A DNA stretch of 60,649 nt from an uncultured Pelagibacteraceae bacterium (GCA_902596205.1 CACJSY010000007.1:1-60649); one strand, 5' to 3'. Counted from the stretch's first letter, positions 21,025 to 30,887 are shown. The notes: generated by a model not told the origin, from the letters alone. Numbers and translations are program-made.

Positions 21025-21543
21025 ATGACAGATAATAAAAAAACCGATACTGAAATAAAAGAAAAATTAGTTGCAATAAATAGAATCACTAAAGTTGTAA
21101 AAGGTGGAAGAAGATTTGGATTTGCGGCATTAGTAGTGGTTGGTAATCAGAAAGGTTCTATTGGAATAGGCCAGGGAAAGTCTAAACAAGTTCCTGATGC
21201 AATTAAAAAAGCAACAGAAGTCGCAAAAAGAAATTTGATAAAGATACCTCTTAAAGAAGGTCGAACTTTACATCATGATGTAGAAGGAAAAAATGGTTCT
21301 GGTAGAGTTTTCTTGAGAGCTGCACCTGCAGGTACTGGAATTATTGCAGGAGGGGCTATTCGTTCTGTATGCGAGGTTTTAGGTATCCAAGATGTAGTTG
21401 CTAAATCTTTAGGTTCAGCAAATCCACATAACGTTTTAAAAGCTTGTGTAAATGGTCTGAAATCTCAAATTTCTCCAAAAATTTTATCAGCTATTAGAGG
21501 TAAAAAAATTTCGGATATAGTTTTAAAAAGAGAGGCTAAATGA
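21025..21543 (+). CDS. rpsE: 30S ribosomal protein S5
   Basis: S5 acts at the decoding site and mRNA entry channel. The 172-residue product has the S5 N-terminal domain with [18 protein letters not shown] (near residues 24-42), and the [20 protein letters not shown] motif in which the core is [13 protein letters not shown]. In most bacteria rpmD (L30) follows; here the ATGA overlap leads straight into rplO. Confidence 0.97.
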   Translation: MTDNKKTDTEIKEKLVAINRITKVVKGGRRFGFAALVVVGNQKGSIGIGQGKSKQVPDAIKKATEVAKRNLIKIPLKEGRTLHHDVEGKNGSGRVFLRAAPAGTGIIAGGAIRSVCEVLGIQDVVAKSLGSANPHNVLKACVNGLKSQISPKILSAIRGKKISDIVLKREAK

Positions 21544-21995
21544 TGCAATTAAGTAGTTTAATTAAAAGTAATAAAAAGAAAATTAGAGTTGGCAGAGGAA
21601 TAGGTTCTGGTAAAGGAAAAACTTCTTCAAGAGGTCACAAAGGTCAAAAGTCGAGATCTGGTGTCGCAATTAAAAGTTTTGAAGGAGGCCAAATGCCTTT
21701 ATACAGAAGATTGCCAAAAAGAGGTTTCAAATCTTTAAAAAAAAATTATACTGCTATCCTAAATCTTTCAAAAATTCAAAATATTTTAGATAAAACTCAA
21801 AACAATATCAAAAACTCTATAGATCTAAAAATTTTAAAAGAAAGAAAATTAATAAATAAAAAATTTTTGAAACTTAAAATTTTAGGAACAGGTGAAATAA
21901 AAAAAAATATAGAAATTTCTGCACATTTTGCCTCAAAGCAAGCTTTATCAAAAATAGAAAAAGCGGGTGGTAAAATAAGCATAATTAAAAAATAA
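21540..21995 (+). CDS. rplO: 50S ribosomal protein L15
   Basis: L15 is a late 50S assembly protein with a long N-terminal extension into the rRNA core. The 151-residue product carries the expected glycine/arginine-rich stretch [20 protein letters not shown] (residues about 17-36) and the [19 protein letters not shown] motif. Two ATGs (21540, overlapping the rpsE stop, and 21543) leave a one-residue ambiguity. secY starts five bases after its stop. Confidence 0.96.
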   Translation: MMQLSSLIKSNKKKIRVGRGIGSGKGKTSSRGHKGQKSRSGVAIKSFEGGQMPLYRRLPKRGFKSLKKNYTAILNLSKIQNILDKTQNNIKNSIDLKILKERKLINKKFLKLKILGTGEIKKNIEISAHFASKQALSKIEKAGGKISIIKK

Positions 21996-22000
21996 AAATT

Positions 22001-23305
22001 ATGTCTAGTGAAACACTTAATACTGCCGGTGCTTTTAGTCAGGCTAAAGACTTAAAAAATAGAATATTATTTACTATTTTAATACTTATTATTTACCGTT
22101 TAGGAACATATGTTCCTTTAGCAGGAATCGATCCTTTAGCATTAAAAGAAATTATGGCTTCAAGTCAAAAAGGTTTGCTTGGAATGTTTAATATGTTTTC
22201 AGGAGGAGCTGTTACTAGAATGGCTATTTTTGCATTAGGTATTATGCCTTACATCTCGTCTTCAATTATTGTTCAATTATTAACTGGAGTTTCTGATTAT
22301 TTTAAAAATCTTAAAGAACAAGGTGAAATGGGAAGAAAAAAAATTACTCAAATTACTAGATATGGAACTGTTTTAATTGCAGTTTTACAAGGTTATGGTG
22401 TTTCTGTTGGTTTAGAAAATGCTGGTAATTTAGTTATAGAGCCAGGTATGTCCTTTAGGGTTATAACAACTATTTCTCTTGTAGCTGGAACAACATTTTT
22501 AATGTGGTTAGGTGAACAAATAACTCTTAGAGGAGTTGGAAATGGTATATCGTTAATAATTTTTTCAGGAATAGTAGCCGAAATTCCTAGAGCTTTAGTT
22601 TCAACTTTTGAACTTGGAAGAACAGGCGCGTTGTCAGCATTAATGATAGTTGGAATATTTGTTTTAGTAATTCTAACAGTGCTTTTTATCGTATTCTTTG
22701 AAAGAGCAATGAGGAAAATTTTAATCAATTACCCTAAAAGACAAGTTGGAAATAAAATGTATGGAGGTGAGTCTTCACATCTTCCTTTAAAAATCAACAC
22801 TGCCGGTGTAATCCCAGCGATCTTTGCATCTGCCTTGCTTCTTCTACCAATAACTATCACAAATTTCGGTTTTGCTGAGTCCGATACATTTTTAAAAGTA
22901 TCATCTATGTTTACTCAAGGACAACCACTTTACATGCTCCTTTATGCATCAGGAATAATATTCTTTTCTTTTTTCTATACTTCTATTGTTTTTAACCCAA
23001 AGGAGACAGCTGAAAATTTAAGAAAATACGGTGGATATATACCTGGCATTAGACCAGGTGAAAGAACGGCTGAATATATTGACACAATACTTATGAGATT
23101 AACTACAGTAGGATCATTATATTTGACTTTTGTTTGCTTAATGCCTGAATTTTTAATAGCAAAATACCCAATACCATTTTATTTAGGCGGAACATCAATT
23201 TTAATTGTTGTAGTTGTAGCTATGGATACAGTTACCCAAGTCCAAACTAGATTGATGAGCTCACAATACGAGTCATTAATTAAAAAAACAAAATTTGGTA
23301 AATAA
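22001..23305 (+). CDS. secY: Preprotein translocase subunit SecY
   Basis: SecY is the channel of the Sec translocase in the inner membrane. The 434-residue product has about ten hydrophobic segments, the first beginning near residue 23 (ILFTILILIIYRLGTYVPL) with the plug region FSGGAVTRMAIFALGIMPYIS after it, the ERAMRKILINYPKRQ loop and PGIRPGERTAEYID cytosolic loop. Length is normal. Its place at the end of the spc-type block, next to adk, is typical. Confidence 0.98.
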   Translation: MSSETLNTAGAFSQAKDLKNRILFTILILIIYRLGTYVPLAGIDPLALKEIMASSQKGLLGMFNMFSGGAVTRMAIFALGIMPYISSSIIVQLLTGVSDYFKNLKEQGEMGRKKITQITRYGTVLIAVLQGYGVSVGLENAGNLVIEPGMSFRVITTISLVAGTTFLMWLGEQITLRGVGNGISLIIFSGIVAEIPRALVSTFELGRTGALSALMIVGIFVLVILTVLFIVFFERAMRKILINYPKRQVGNKMYGGESSHLPLKINTAGVIPAIFASALLLLPITITNFGFAESDTFLKVSSMFTQGQPLYMLLYASGIIFFSFFYTSIVFNPKETAENLRKYGGYIPGIRPGERTAEYIDTILMRLTTVGSLYLTFVCLMPEFLIAKYPIPFYLGGTSILIVVVVAMDTVTQVQTRLMSSQYESLIKKTKFGK

Positions 23306-23313
23306 TTAAGTAA

Positions 23314-23886
23314 ATGAACATTGTTATTTTTGGCCCACCTGGAGCAGGCAAAGGAACTCAATCAAACTTTATTGTTAAAAAATTCAATTTATATCAATTA
23401 TCGACTGGAGAACTTTTAAGAAAAGAAATTAATGATAAAACTCAGTTAGGCCAACAAATTTCCTCAATAATAAATGCTGGAAATTTAGTTTCAGATGAGA
23501 TTGTAGGAAATTTAATTGAAAGATTTATTACTAATAAAGATTATAAAAATAGACTTATTTTTGACGGATACCCAAGAAATTTGTCACAGGCAAGATACTT
23601 AGATGTTTTATTAAAAAGAAATAATCAAAAAATAGATATTGCTCTTAAATTATCAGTAAGTTTGGAAACTATAAAAAAAAGAATTTTCGAAAGAAAGAAT
23701 TTAGAGAAAAGAGCTGATGATAACGAAAAAATAGCAATTAAAAGATATGAAACGTATGAAAATAATATTGAGCCTGTAATTAATTTTTATAAACAAAGTG
23801 ATTTACTTCAAGTAGTTAATGGTGAGGCATCTATAACCGAAATTAGTGATGAAATTAGCGCCTTAATAGAGGGTATGAAGGGTTGA
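23314..23886 (+). CDS. adk: Adenylate kinase, short-LID form
   Basis: Adenylate kinase converts ATP and AMP to two ADP in the cytosol. The 190-residue product has the P-loop FGPPGAGKGTQ (residues 5-15), the AMP-binding STGELLRKE segment and the DGYPRN motif. The LID is short: ERKNLEKRADDNEKIAIKRY has no zinc-finger insertion, as in the short bacterial form of about 190 residues. Its final bases overlap the -35 element of the promoter that serves rpsM. Confidence 0.97.
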   Translation: MNIVIFGPPGAGKGTQSNFIVKKFNLYQLSTGELLRKEINDKTQLGQQISSIINAGNLVSDEIVGNLIERFITNKDYKNRLIFDGYPRNLSQARYLDVLLKRNNQKIDIALKLSVSLETIKKRIFERKNLEKRADDNEKIAIKRYETYENNIEPVINFYKQSDLLQVVNGEASITEISDEISALIEGMKG

Positions 23887-23910
23887 CTTTAAGAGATTAG
23901 ACAATATAAA
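23883..23910 (+). promoter_or_regulatory. Candidate promoter for rpsM-rpsK-rpoA-rplQ, overlapping adk stop
   Basis: TTGACT (23883-23888) and TATAAA (23905-23910) are separated by 16 bases, close to the sigma-70 consensus. The -35 hexamer contains the TGA stop codon of adk. The -10 lies about 30 bases before the rpsM ATG. The match is stronger than any other promoter I see in the ribosomal cluster apart from umuD outside it, so the alpha-type operon probably has its own start in addition to read-through. Confidence 0.65.
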
Positions 23911-23939
23911 TACGCAGGAAAACAGAAATTCATAAATTT

Positions 23940-24323
23940 ATGGCTCGAATTGCAGGGATAAATATCCCACAAAACAAGATTGTTAGCATTGCATTAACAT
24001 ATATTCACGGGATTGGATTACATTCTTCAAAGAAAATTTGCAAAAAATTAGAAATTCCATCTTCAAAAAGAGTGAATGAATTATCCGAAGAAGAGGTTTT
24101 AAAAATAAGGGAATTTATCGATGCTAATCATAAGGTAGAGGGAGATTTGAGAAGAGAAGTTTCAGTAAATATTAAAAGATTAGTAGATCTCGCTTGTTAC
24201 AGAGGCTCAAGACATAAAAAGAAACTACCCGTAAGAGGTCAAAGAACCCAATGTAATGCTAGAACAAGAAAAGGTAAAGCTATAGCAATTGCAGGTAAAA
24301 AATTAACACCACTAAAAAAATAG
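23940..24323 (+). CDS. rpsM: 30S ribosomal protein S13
   Basis: S13 contacts P-site tRNA and the 50S bridge. The 127-residue product begins [13 protein letters not shown] and ends in the basic C-terminal tail, with the conserved [25 protein letters not shown] represented by [18 protein letters not shown]. It starts the alpha-type operon, 53 bases after adk and behind a candidate promoter. rpsK follows after six bases. Confidence 0.97.
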   Translation: MARIAGINIPQNKIVSIALTYIHGIGLHSSKKICKKLEIPSSKRVNELSEEEVLKIREFIDANHKVEGDLRREVSVNIKRLVDLACYRGSRHKKKLPVRGQRTQCNARTRKGKAIAIAGKKLTPLKK

Positions 24324-24329
24324 AATTTA

Positions 24330-24785
24330 ATGAATAAAAGAAATGAAAAAGTTATAAAGAAACCTGAAACAAAAGATATAAAAAAAGTTGAGCCTAAAAA
24401 AGTAAGTACTTTTAAGAAAAAGAAAAAAGTAAAAAAGAATATTACTTCAGGAATTGCTTACGTTTACTCAACATTCAACAACACAATAATTTCTATCGCA
24501 GATGAAAGCGGTAATGTTGTATCTTGGTCATCAGCAGGCGCGAAAGGTTTTAAAGGATCAAGAAAATCTACTCCGTACGCTGCTCAAGTTGCTGCAGACG
24601 ATGCTGGAGCAAAAGCATTTGAGCAAGGTTTAAGAACATTAACAGTTCAGGTAAAAGGTCCGGGATCAGGAAGAGAGACTGCTTTAAGATCTTTACAATC
24701 ACGAGGTTTTAAAATTCTATCGATAAAAGACACGACACCAATGCCGCATAATGGGGCAAGACCACCAAAAAGAAGGAGAGTATAA
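24330..24785 (+). CDS. rpsK: 30S ribosomal protein S11 with basic N-terminal extension
   Basis: S11 forms the 30S platform near the E site. The core from about residue 37 onward matches the family, with [19 protein letters not shown] and [20 protein letters not shown], ending [13 protein letters not shown]. The product is 151 residues against about 129 in E. coli; the extra length is an N-terminal lysine/glutamate-rich stretch that is probably disordered. No better internal start is obvious because the region before the core lacks another ATG near the family start. The stop shares a base with the rpoA start. Confidence 0.96.
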   Translation: MNKRNEKVIKKPETKDIKKVEPKKVSTFKKKKKVKKNITSGIAYVYSTFNNTIISIADESGNVVSWSSAGAKGFKGSRKSTPYAAQVAADDAGAKAFEQGLRTLTVQVKGPGSGRETALRSLQSRGFKILSIKDTTPMPHNGARPPKRRRV

Positions 24786-25819
24786 TGCAAACCACATCAA
24801 ACGTAATAGATAAAAACTGGAAAGCACTTATTAAACCAAATAAATTAGACATCACAAGCAATGAAGATAAAACTATTGCAAAGGTTATTGCAGAACCTTT
24901 AGAAAAAGGTTTTGGTCAAACGATTGGAAATTCTTTAAGAAGAATTCTATTATCCTCAATTCAAGGTGCAGCTGTTACCGCCATTCAAATAGATGGTGTT
25001 CTTCATGAGTTTTCTTCTATTAAAGGGGTAAGTGAAGACGTAACTGATATCGTATTAAATATTAAAAATTTAGCAATCAAATCTTCTTCATCAAGTCCTA
25101 AAAAGATTATTTTAGACATTAAAGGCCCAAAAGAAGTCAAAGCAAAAGATATAACACTTGTTCCAGAAATACAAATTTTGAATCCTGAGCAAATAATTTG
25201 TAATCTTGATGAAAAAACACATTTTCATATGGAGTTAATGGTAAGCACTGGCAAAGGTTATGTTGCTGCTCCAAAAAATAAATCAGAGGATAGCCCTCTA
25301 GGATTAATTCCAATAGACTCATTATTTAGCCCAGTTAAAAAAGTTTCATTCTCTGTAGAAAATACAAGGGCAGGGAGCGCATTAGATTATGACAAATTAG
25401 TTATGACAGTTGAAACTAATGGCACAGTTGATGCAGAAGATGCAATAGCTTACTCAGCTAGAATTTTTCAAGATCAATTATCAATGTTCGTTAATTTTGA
25501 AGATCCGCAAGAAGTGGTTAAAGAAGTTAAGTCAACCGAACCTGAGTTTAATAGAAATTTATTAAAAAGAGTTGAAGAACTTGAACTTTCAGTTAGATCG
25601 ATGAATTGTTTAAAAAATGATAACATTATCTATATAGGGGATTTGGTTCAAAAAACTGAACCAGAGATGCTTAGAACTCCAAATTTTGGAAGAAAATCTT
25701 TAAACGAAATTAAAGAAGTTTTGAATACAATGTCTTTATACTTGGGTATGGAAATACCAAATTGGCCACCTGACAATATTGCTGAACTTTCAAAAAAACT
25801 TGAGGAAAATAATTATTAA
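24785..25819 (+). CDS. rpoA: DNA-directed RNA polymerase subunit alpha
   Basis: Alpha forms the dimer on which RNA polymerase assembles. The 344-residue protein has the N-terminal assembly domain ([22 protein letters not shown] near residues 38-58) and, after a flexible linker at about 235-255, the C-terminal domain with [17 protein letters not shown] and [12 protein letters not shown] used for promoter DNA and activator contacts. Slightly longer than in E. coli. It sits in the standard rpsM-rpsK-rpoA-rplQ order. Confidence 0.98.
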   Translation: MQTTSNVIDKNWKALIKPNKLDITSNEDKTIAKVIAEPLEKGFGQTIGNSLRRILLSSIQGAAVTAIQIDGVLHEFSSIKGVSEDVTDIVLNIKNLAIKSSSSSPKKIILDIKGPKEVKAKDITLVPEIQILNPEQIICNLDEKTHFHMELMVSTGKGYVAAPKNKSEDSPLGLIPIDSLFSPVKKVSFSVENTRAGSALDYDKLVMTVETNGTVDAEDAIAYSARIFQDQLSMFVNFEDPQEVVKEVKSTEPEFNRNLLKRVEELELSVRSMNCLKNDNIIYIGDLVQKTEPEMLRTPNFGRKSLNEIKEVLNTMSLYLGMEIPNWPPDNIAELSKKLEENNY

Positions 25820-26268
25820 TGAGACACGGATTAGGCTACAGAAAGCTAAATAAAACTAGCGAACATCGAAAGGCTCTCTTTAAGAATATGTTAAATTCTT
25901 TAATAAAGTACGAGCAAATTATAACTACTTTACCTAAGGCGAAAGAACTTAAACCTCAAATCGATAAAGTTATAACGATTGGAAAAAAAAATATTTTAAG
26001 CAATAAAAAGAGATTATTTTCTAAACTTCAAGATAAAAAATCTGTAACTAAAGTTTTCGATGAACTTTCAAAAAGATACAGCTCAAGAAAAGGTGGATAT
26101 TCTAGAGTTTTAAAAGCTGGTTTTAGAACCGGTGATGATGCTCCAATGGCAGTTATCGAACTGGTCGATAGAAATCCTGAAGCAAAAAAAGTAGATAAAC
26201 CAAAAAAAACTGACACAAAAGATAAAAAAAAGGAAGCTTTAGCAGAGCCTAAAGTAGCAAGCAAATAA
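25819..26268 (+). CDS. rplQ: 50S ribosomal protein L17
   Basis: L17 lies near the polypeptide exit tunnel. The first 115 residues match the family: [20 protein letters not shown] at the N-terminus and [24 protein letters not shown] towards the end of the domain. A charged tail (about residues 125-149, rich in Lys, Asp and Ala) extends beyond the E. coli length. It closes the ribosomal supercluster; an rRNA-modifying pseudouridine synthase starts eleven bases later. Confidence 0.96.
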   Translation: MRHGLGYRKLNKTSEHRKALFKNMLNSLIKYEQIITTLPKAKELKPQIDKVITIGKKNILSNKKRLFSKLQDKKSVTKVFDELSKRYSSRKGGYSRVLKAGFRTGDDAPMAVIELVDRNPEAKKVDKPKKTDTKDKKKEALAEPKVASK

Positions 26269-26279
26269 TACAAGCTTTC

Positions 26280-27173
26280 ATGCCCAAATCTTTTAATGTA
26301 GACGACGACTTCAATGGTTCGCGTCTTGATAAATGGTTCAAAAATAAAGTAATTAACCTACCACATTCTTTAATAGAAAAAATCATAAGACAAAACAAAA
26401 TTAAAGTTAATAAAAGAAAAACTAAATCGTCATACAGATTGCAAACTGGAGATTTAGTTGAAATATACGATATTAATAAGTTTAAACCTACAGACAAAAA
26501 AAAAATAATTAAATATTTACCAAAAAAAAAAGAAATAGGTGAATATGATGATCACATTATAGAGGATAATGAAAATTTTATAATCATAAATAAACCTATT
26601 GGTATACCAGTTCAATCAGGTACAAAATCATTTAAGAATGTTATAGATATATTAAAAAATACAAAATATTTTGAAAATTCGAAACCTTTTATTGTTCATA
26701 GATTAGATAAAGAAACATCCGGGATTTTAATAATTGCAAAAAATAGAAAATTTGCTCAACTTTTTACATCATTATTTAGAATAAGAAAAATTCATAAAAC
26801 TTATTTAGCATTAGTTCATGGGAAGGTTAACAAATCAATTAAAATAATGAAAGATGAACTTGTTTATTATGAAAATAATAAAAAGAATGTTCAAAAAGCT
26901 ATATCAAATTTAAAGATAATCAAATCAAATGAAAATTACACATTATTAGAATTAAATCCCATAACGGGAAGAAAACATCAATTAAGAAGACAACTTTTAA
27001 ATATCGGTAATCCAATTGTGGGTGATGACAAATATTTTCTCAATAATAGAAAAAAAATAAAAAATCTCATGTTGCATGCATATAAAATAAAATTTATGAT
27101 TGACAATGTTCAATATAATTTTAAAGCAAAATATAGTAATAAATTTGAAGACTTTTTAAAAAAAAATATCTAA
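26280..27173 (+). CDS. rluC: RluC-type 23S rRNA pseudouridine synthase
   Basis: The 297-residue protein has an N-terminal S4 RNA-binding domain (SRLDKWFKNKV, residues 14-24, and the following helix) and a pseudouridine synthase domain with the catalytic motif HRLDKETSGIL, Asp143 being the expected nucleophile. The C-terminal PITGRKHQLRRQL motif is also typical of the RluA/C/D group. RluC modifies 23S rRNA uridines in E. coli; the exact target here is not decidable by eye. It directly follows rplQ on the same strand and its stop overlaps the convergent lipB stop by four bases. Confidence 0.88.
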   Translation: MPKSFNVDDDFNGSRLDKWFKNKVINLPHSLIEKIIRQNKIKVNKRKTKSSYRLQTGDLVEIYDINKFKPTDKKKIIKYLPKKKEIGEYDDHIIEDNENFIIINKPIGIPVQSGTKSFKNVIDILKNTKYFENSKPFIVHRLDKETSGILIIAKNRKFAQLFTSLFRIRKIHKTYLALVHGKVNKSIKIMKDELVYYENNKKNVQKAISNLKIIKSNENYTLLELNPITGRKHQLRRQLLNIGNPIVGDDKYFLNNRKKIKNLMLHAYKIKFMIDNVQYNFKAKYSNKFEDFLKKNI

Positions 27174-27781
27174 ATATTTTTTATATTTTTAAGAAAGATA
27201 TTTGCCAAATTCCTCTCATAATTTTCAGGTTTAATATTCATTAGTTTTAGTATCGAAGTTACCTTTTTATTATTCAAACCACAGGGGACAATCTTAAAAT
27301 ATTGATTTAAATTATTTGAAATATTAATTGAACAACCATGATAAGCGATCCATCTAGATACTCTTATACCAATGGCTGCAATTTTTTTATCATTAACCCA
27401 TATCCCTATATTTTTTTTATCTGATTTAGCTTTTATTTTATATATTTCTAAAAATTGAATTATACTATCTTCAATAATGTTAATGAATTTTCTAATGTCT
27501 TTTTTTCTATTGTTCAAATTAATTACAAAGTAAATAACTTTCTGTCCCGGGTTATGTAGTGTAATTTTACCACCCCTATTTGATTTAAATATTTTTATTT
27601 TTTTATCAATAATTTCTTTTTCATTAAAACTTACGCCAGCCGTATAAGTAGTCGGATGTTCTAAGATCCATAATAATTCTCTATTTTTACCATTTTTTAC
27701 CTCCTCAACTCTTTTATTCAGAAAAAGCATTGCTGTTTTGTAAGGTATGCGTTTTTTACTAATTTTAATTTCTATACTCAT
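27170..27781 (-). CDS. lipB: Octanoyltransferase LipB
   Basis: LipB moves octanoyl groups from acyl carrier protein to the lipoyl domains of enzymes such as pyruvate dehydrogenase. The 203-residue product has the family block RGGKITLHNPGQ (residues 69-80), the catalytic lysine Lys133 in KKIAAIGIR, the HGCSINI segment, and the catalytic cysteine Cys167 in IVPCGL. Length is normal. lipA is not in the window. The gene is divergent from mgtE across 60 bases. Confidence 0.93.
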   Translation of the reverse strand: MSIEIKISKKRIPYKTAMLFLNKRVEEVKNGKNRELLWILEHPTTYTAGVSFNEKEIIDKKIKIFKSNRGGKITLHNPGQKVIYFVINLNNRKKDIRKFINIIEDSIIQFLEIYKIKAKSDKKNIGIWVNDKKIAAIGIRVSRWIAYHGCSINISNNLNQYFKIVPCGLNNKKVTSILKLMNIKPENYERNLANIFLKNIKNI

Positions 27782-27805
27782 TTAATTTGAATTTTACCAT
27801 TTTAT

Positions 27806-27818
27806 AGACTAATAGTCT
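27806..27818. repeat. AGACT-AAT-AGTCT inverted repeat in lipB/mgtE spacer
   Basis: A perfect 5-bp inverted repeat with a three-base centre lies in the 60-base divergent spacer between lipB and mgtE. It could be an operator half-site pair or a small hairpin in the mgtE leader. Five pairs is weak in an AT-rich genome, so I give it low confidence. Confidence 0.3.
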
Positions 27819-27841
27819 CAAAAAAACTTATTGAGGTATTT

Positions 27842-29221
27842 ATGACTTTACCAAAATCATCAGAAGCAAAAAAAGTCAATTTAGATTTTAATAAAGAATT
27901 TATTAATACTTTTACTCAAAATATAGAAAATAGAAACGTTGAATTTATTAATCAAACATTAAAAAATTTACATGAAGCAGATGTTGCCAATCTAATTGAA
28001 AATTTAAACCCTGAAATTAGAACAAAATTAATTGAAATTGAGTCTTTTAATATTGACCCTGAAATATTTATTGAATTGAATGAGTCAATTCAAAGTGAAG
28101 TTTTACAATTACTTTCTATAGACTCTCTTATCAAAATAATTAAACGATTAGAGTCAGATAACGCTATTAAAATTCTTGAAAACTTATCTAAAGAAATAAA
28201 AGAAAAAGTTTTAGAAAAATTACCACCGAAAGATAAATTTTTATTACAAGAGGGATTAAGTTACCCAGAAGATTCTGCTGCAAGAATAATGCAAAGAGAA
28301 TTTACAGCTGTACCTAGTAACTGGACGGTGGGTCAGACCATTGATTATCTAAGAGAAGATAAAGATCTTCCCGAGGAGTTTTTAGAAATATTTATTGTAG
28401 ATAATGACTTTAAACCAATAGGAACTGTTCCTTCATCTAGAGTGCTTAGAACAGCTAGAGACTCAAAAATGAATTCCATAATGAGAGAAATGCCAGTTTT
28501 AATTTCAGTAAACATGGATAAAGAAGAAGTAGGTCTTACTTTTGAAAACTATAACTTAGTTTCTGCCGGTGTAGTGAATAAAGAGAATAAATTAGTTGGT
28601 ATGATCACAGCAGACGATGTTGTTACAGTTGTACAAGAGGAAGCCGAAGAAGACACATTACGTTTAGCAGGAGTTGGTGATGAGGAAATTACTGATAGCG
28701 TAATGCTCAAAACAAAAAGAAGGTTTAATTGGTTGTTATTAAATCTATTTACCGCTTTACTAGCAACTTGGGTTATTAGTTTTTTTGGCGCATCAATTGA
28801 ACAAATGGTTGCTTTAGCTTTTCTAATGCCAATAGTTGCCTCGATGGGAGGAAACGCTGGTATGCAAACTTTAGCAGTGACCATACGAGCAATAGCTACA
28901 AAAGAATTATCTAAAAGTAATTTTAATAGAGTAGTTGGTAAAGAATTTTTGATAGGTATTTTAAATGGTATAATTTTTGCAATAATAACCGCAATAATAG
29001 TTCAACTATGGTTTAAAGAATTAAATCTTTCTTTATTAATTGGTATTTCAATGATCTTGAATATGATTGTTGCAGGCTTATTTGGTATTTTAGTTCCGGT
29101 TTCACTAAAGAAATTAAATATTGATCCAGCCTTAGCTTCAAGTGTTTTTGTAACAACTATTACAGATGTCATTGGATTTCTTTCTTTTTTAGGCTTAGGA
29201 TCTTTTTATTTTTTGAATTAG
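27842..29221 (+). CDS. mgtE: Magnesium transporter MgtE
   Basis: MgtE is a dimeric Mg2+-gated Mg2+ channel of the inner membrane. The 459-residue protein shows the expected order: N-terminal helical MgtE_N domain (about 45-140), paired CBS domains (about 145-265, including PIGTVPSSRVLRTARDSKM and KLVGMITADDVV), and five membrane helices from about residue 295 to the end. The pore region contains LMPIVASMGGNAGMQTLAVT. Length is normal. It ends overlapping the convergent panC by four bases. Confidence 0.95.
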   Translation: MTLPKSSEAKKVNLDFNKEFINTFTQNIENRNVEFINQTLKNLHEADVANLIENLNPEIRTKLIEIESFNIDPEIFIELNESIQSEVLQLLSIDSLIKIIKRLESDNAIKILENLSKEIKEKVLEKLPPKDKFLLQEGLSYPEDSAARIMQREFTAVPSNWTVGQTIDYLREDKDLPEEFLEIFIVDNDFKPIGTVPSSRVLRTARDSKMNSIMREMPVLISVNMDKEEVGLTFENYNLVSAGVVNKENKLVGMITADDVVTVVQEEAEEDTLRLAGVGDEEITDSVMLKTKRRFNWLLLNLFTALLATWVISFFGASIEQMVALAFLMPIVASMGGNAGMQTLAVTIRAIATKELSKSNFNRVVGKEFLIGILNGIIFAIITAIIVQLWFKELNLSLLIGISMILNMIVAGLFGILVPVSLKKLNIDPALASSVFVTTITDVIGFLSFLGLGSFYFLN

Positions 29222-30033
29222 ATATTATCAATTAATCTTGTTTGCTTTATATAATACGCAAAAAATAAATTGAACTTTTGATTAGACTTTTTAATTTTTC
29301 TAAAATTTTTTATATTATAATTTTCTAAATAATCTATTTTATTTGCACCTAAATTAATTAAGTCTTTTTTTATATTATTTATCTTAAATAAATTAAAATC
29401 TTTTTTAATTTTTTTCTTTAAGTTACTGAAATAATAAAAAATATCAGAAGCAATCTTCCTTTGATTTTTATTTAGATTTATATTTCTTGATGAGCAAGCA
29501 ATACCATTTCTTTCCCTAATGGTTTTACATTCAATTATTTTAGATTTAATTTTTCTTTTTTCAATGTGCTTTTTAATTAGATACAGTTGCTGGTAATCTT
29601 TTTTTCCTAAATAGATATATTTAGGTTTAATTATTTCTATAAACCTGTTCATTACGTTTAAAACACCCTCAAAATGGCCTTTTCTAAATTTGCCACATAA
29701 TTTTTTTGAGGATTTATCCAAGAAAACTTTATTTTTAGGTTTGAATCCATATATGTCTTTGAATGTTGGAATATATAAATAATTAATTTTCAATTTTTTT
29801 AACAGTTTTATGTCTTCTTTTGTGCTTCTGGGATAAGATCTAAAATCGCTTTTTTTGTTGAATTGTTTTGGATTGACAAAAATAGATACTAAGGTTTTAA
29901 ATTTGGATTTTTTAGATTGCTTGACCAATGAAATATGCCCTTTATGCAATCCTCCCATAGTAGGAACAAAAGATATCCCCTTAGTTTTTAAAATCTCTTT
30001 CTGAAGAGTATGTTTGTCTTTAAATATTTTCAT
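29218..30033 (-). CDS. panC: Pantothenate synthetase PanC
   Basis: PanC joins pantoate and beta-alanine using ATP, the last step of pantothenate (coenzyme A precursor) synthesis. The 271-residue product has the nucleotide motif PTMGGLHKGHISLV (residues 24-37), FVNPKQF, the pantoate-binding GKFRKGHFEGVLNV and GKKDYQQL, and SSRNINL. It is about 10-15 residues shorter and more diverged than typical, but the motifs are intact. panB is not adjacent. It diverges from galU with only 38 bases between the start codons. Confidence 0.92.
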   Translation of the reverse strand: MKIFKDKHTLQKEILKTKGISFVPTMGGLHKGHISLVKQSKKSKFKTLVSIFVNPKQFNKKSDFRSYPRSTKEDIKLLKKLKINYLYIPTFKDIYGFKPKNKVFLDKSSKKLCGKFRKGHFEGVLNVMNRFIEIIKPKYIYLGKKDYQQLYLIKKHIEKRKIKSKIIECKTIRERNGIACSSRNINLNKNQRKIASDIFYYFSNLKKKIKKDFNLFKINNIKKDLINLGANKIDYLENYNIKNFRKIKKSNQKFNLFFAYYIKQTRLIDNI

Positions 30034-30071
30034 TTCTATAAAGCAATGATAATAACTATTATAAGAATCAT

Positions 30072-30887
30072 ATGATAAAACAAGCCATTATTCCATTAGC
30101 AGGATTAGGGACTAGAATGCTTCCTTTAACAAGTGTAATGCCAAAGGAGTTAATGCCCATAAATGGCAAACCAAATTTACAATATATATTAGATGAATGT
30201 ATTGATGCAGGTGTGAAAGAATTCATTTTTATAATTTCAAAAAAAAAACTATCAATAAAAAAATATTTCTTTAACGATAATTTTTATCAAAAAATAATAA
30301 AAAAAAAGAAAGATAAAAGACTTCTTGAAGAATATAAAAAAATAAAAAGATATCAAAAAATGATTAAATTTGTTTATCAAAATAAACCAAAAGGTACAGG
30401 CGACGCAGTTTTAAAATGCCAAAAATATATAAAAAGTAAATATTTTTTAATGCTTTTACCTGATGACTTAATAATTAGAAAAAATTGTTCAAAAGAAATG
30501 ATACGATTACATAAAAAAACCAAGGGATCTATAATAGCCACAAAAAAAATAGAGAGAAAAACAGCATCAAGATGGGGAATTCTATCAATTAAAAATAAAA
30601 AAAAAAGCTATTTTCAAATTAAAGATGTTGTAGAGAAACCTAGCGTCAAAAAAGCCCCATCAAGTTACGCAATAATTGGTAGGTATATATTGCCTGCAAA
30701 GATTTTTGGTGAAATTAAAAAATTAAAACCTGGTCAAGGCGGAGAGATACATATTACTGACGCAATTAAAAGTTTAATTAAAAAAGAAAATAAATTTTAT
30801 GGAAATATTTTTAAGGGTAAATATTTAGATTGCGGGACTTTAAGTGGATATATAAATTCAGGAATTCAAATATCTAAGGACAAATAA
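30072..30887 (+). CDS. galU: UTP-glucose-1-phosphate uridylyltransferase
   Basis: GalU makes UDP-glucose from UTP and glucose-1-phosphate. The 271-residue protein begins with the nucleotidyltransferase signature IIPLAGLGTRMLPLTSVMPK (residues 6-25), then KPKGTGDAVLKCQ, LMLLPDDLII with the metal-binding Asp region, and the late GQGGEIHITDAI. It is slightly shorter than the common 290 residues. ugd starts at the base after its stop, so the pair makes UDP-glucose and then UDP-glucuronate for surface glycans. Confidence 0.94.
   Translation: MIKQAIIPLAGLGTRMLPLTSVMPKELMPINGKPNLQYILDECIDAGVKEFIFIISKKKLSIKKYFFNDNFYQKIIKKKKDKRLLEEYKKIKRYQKMIKFVYQNKPKGTGDAVLKCQKYIKSKYFLMLLPDDLIIRKNCSKEMIRLHKKTKGSIIATKKIERKTASRWGILSIKNKKKSYFQIKDVVEKPSVKKAPSSYAIIGRYILPAKIFGEIKKLKPGQGGEIHITDAIKSLIKKENKFYGNIFKGKYLDCGTLSGYINSGIQISKDK

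Noticed and set aside
22001-23940. A missed rpmJ (L36) gene around secY and adk
   Set aside because: The gaps are 8 and 53 bases, too short for L36, and I found no small frame with its cysteine pattern. rpmJ is often elsewhere in alphaproteobacteria, so this was not raised as a finding.
29990-30071. A regulatory element in the panC/galU spacer
   Set aside because: The 38-base gap has no clear promoter hexamers or symmetric repeat that I can support.
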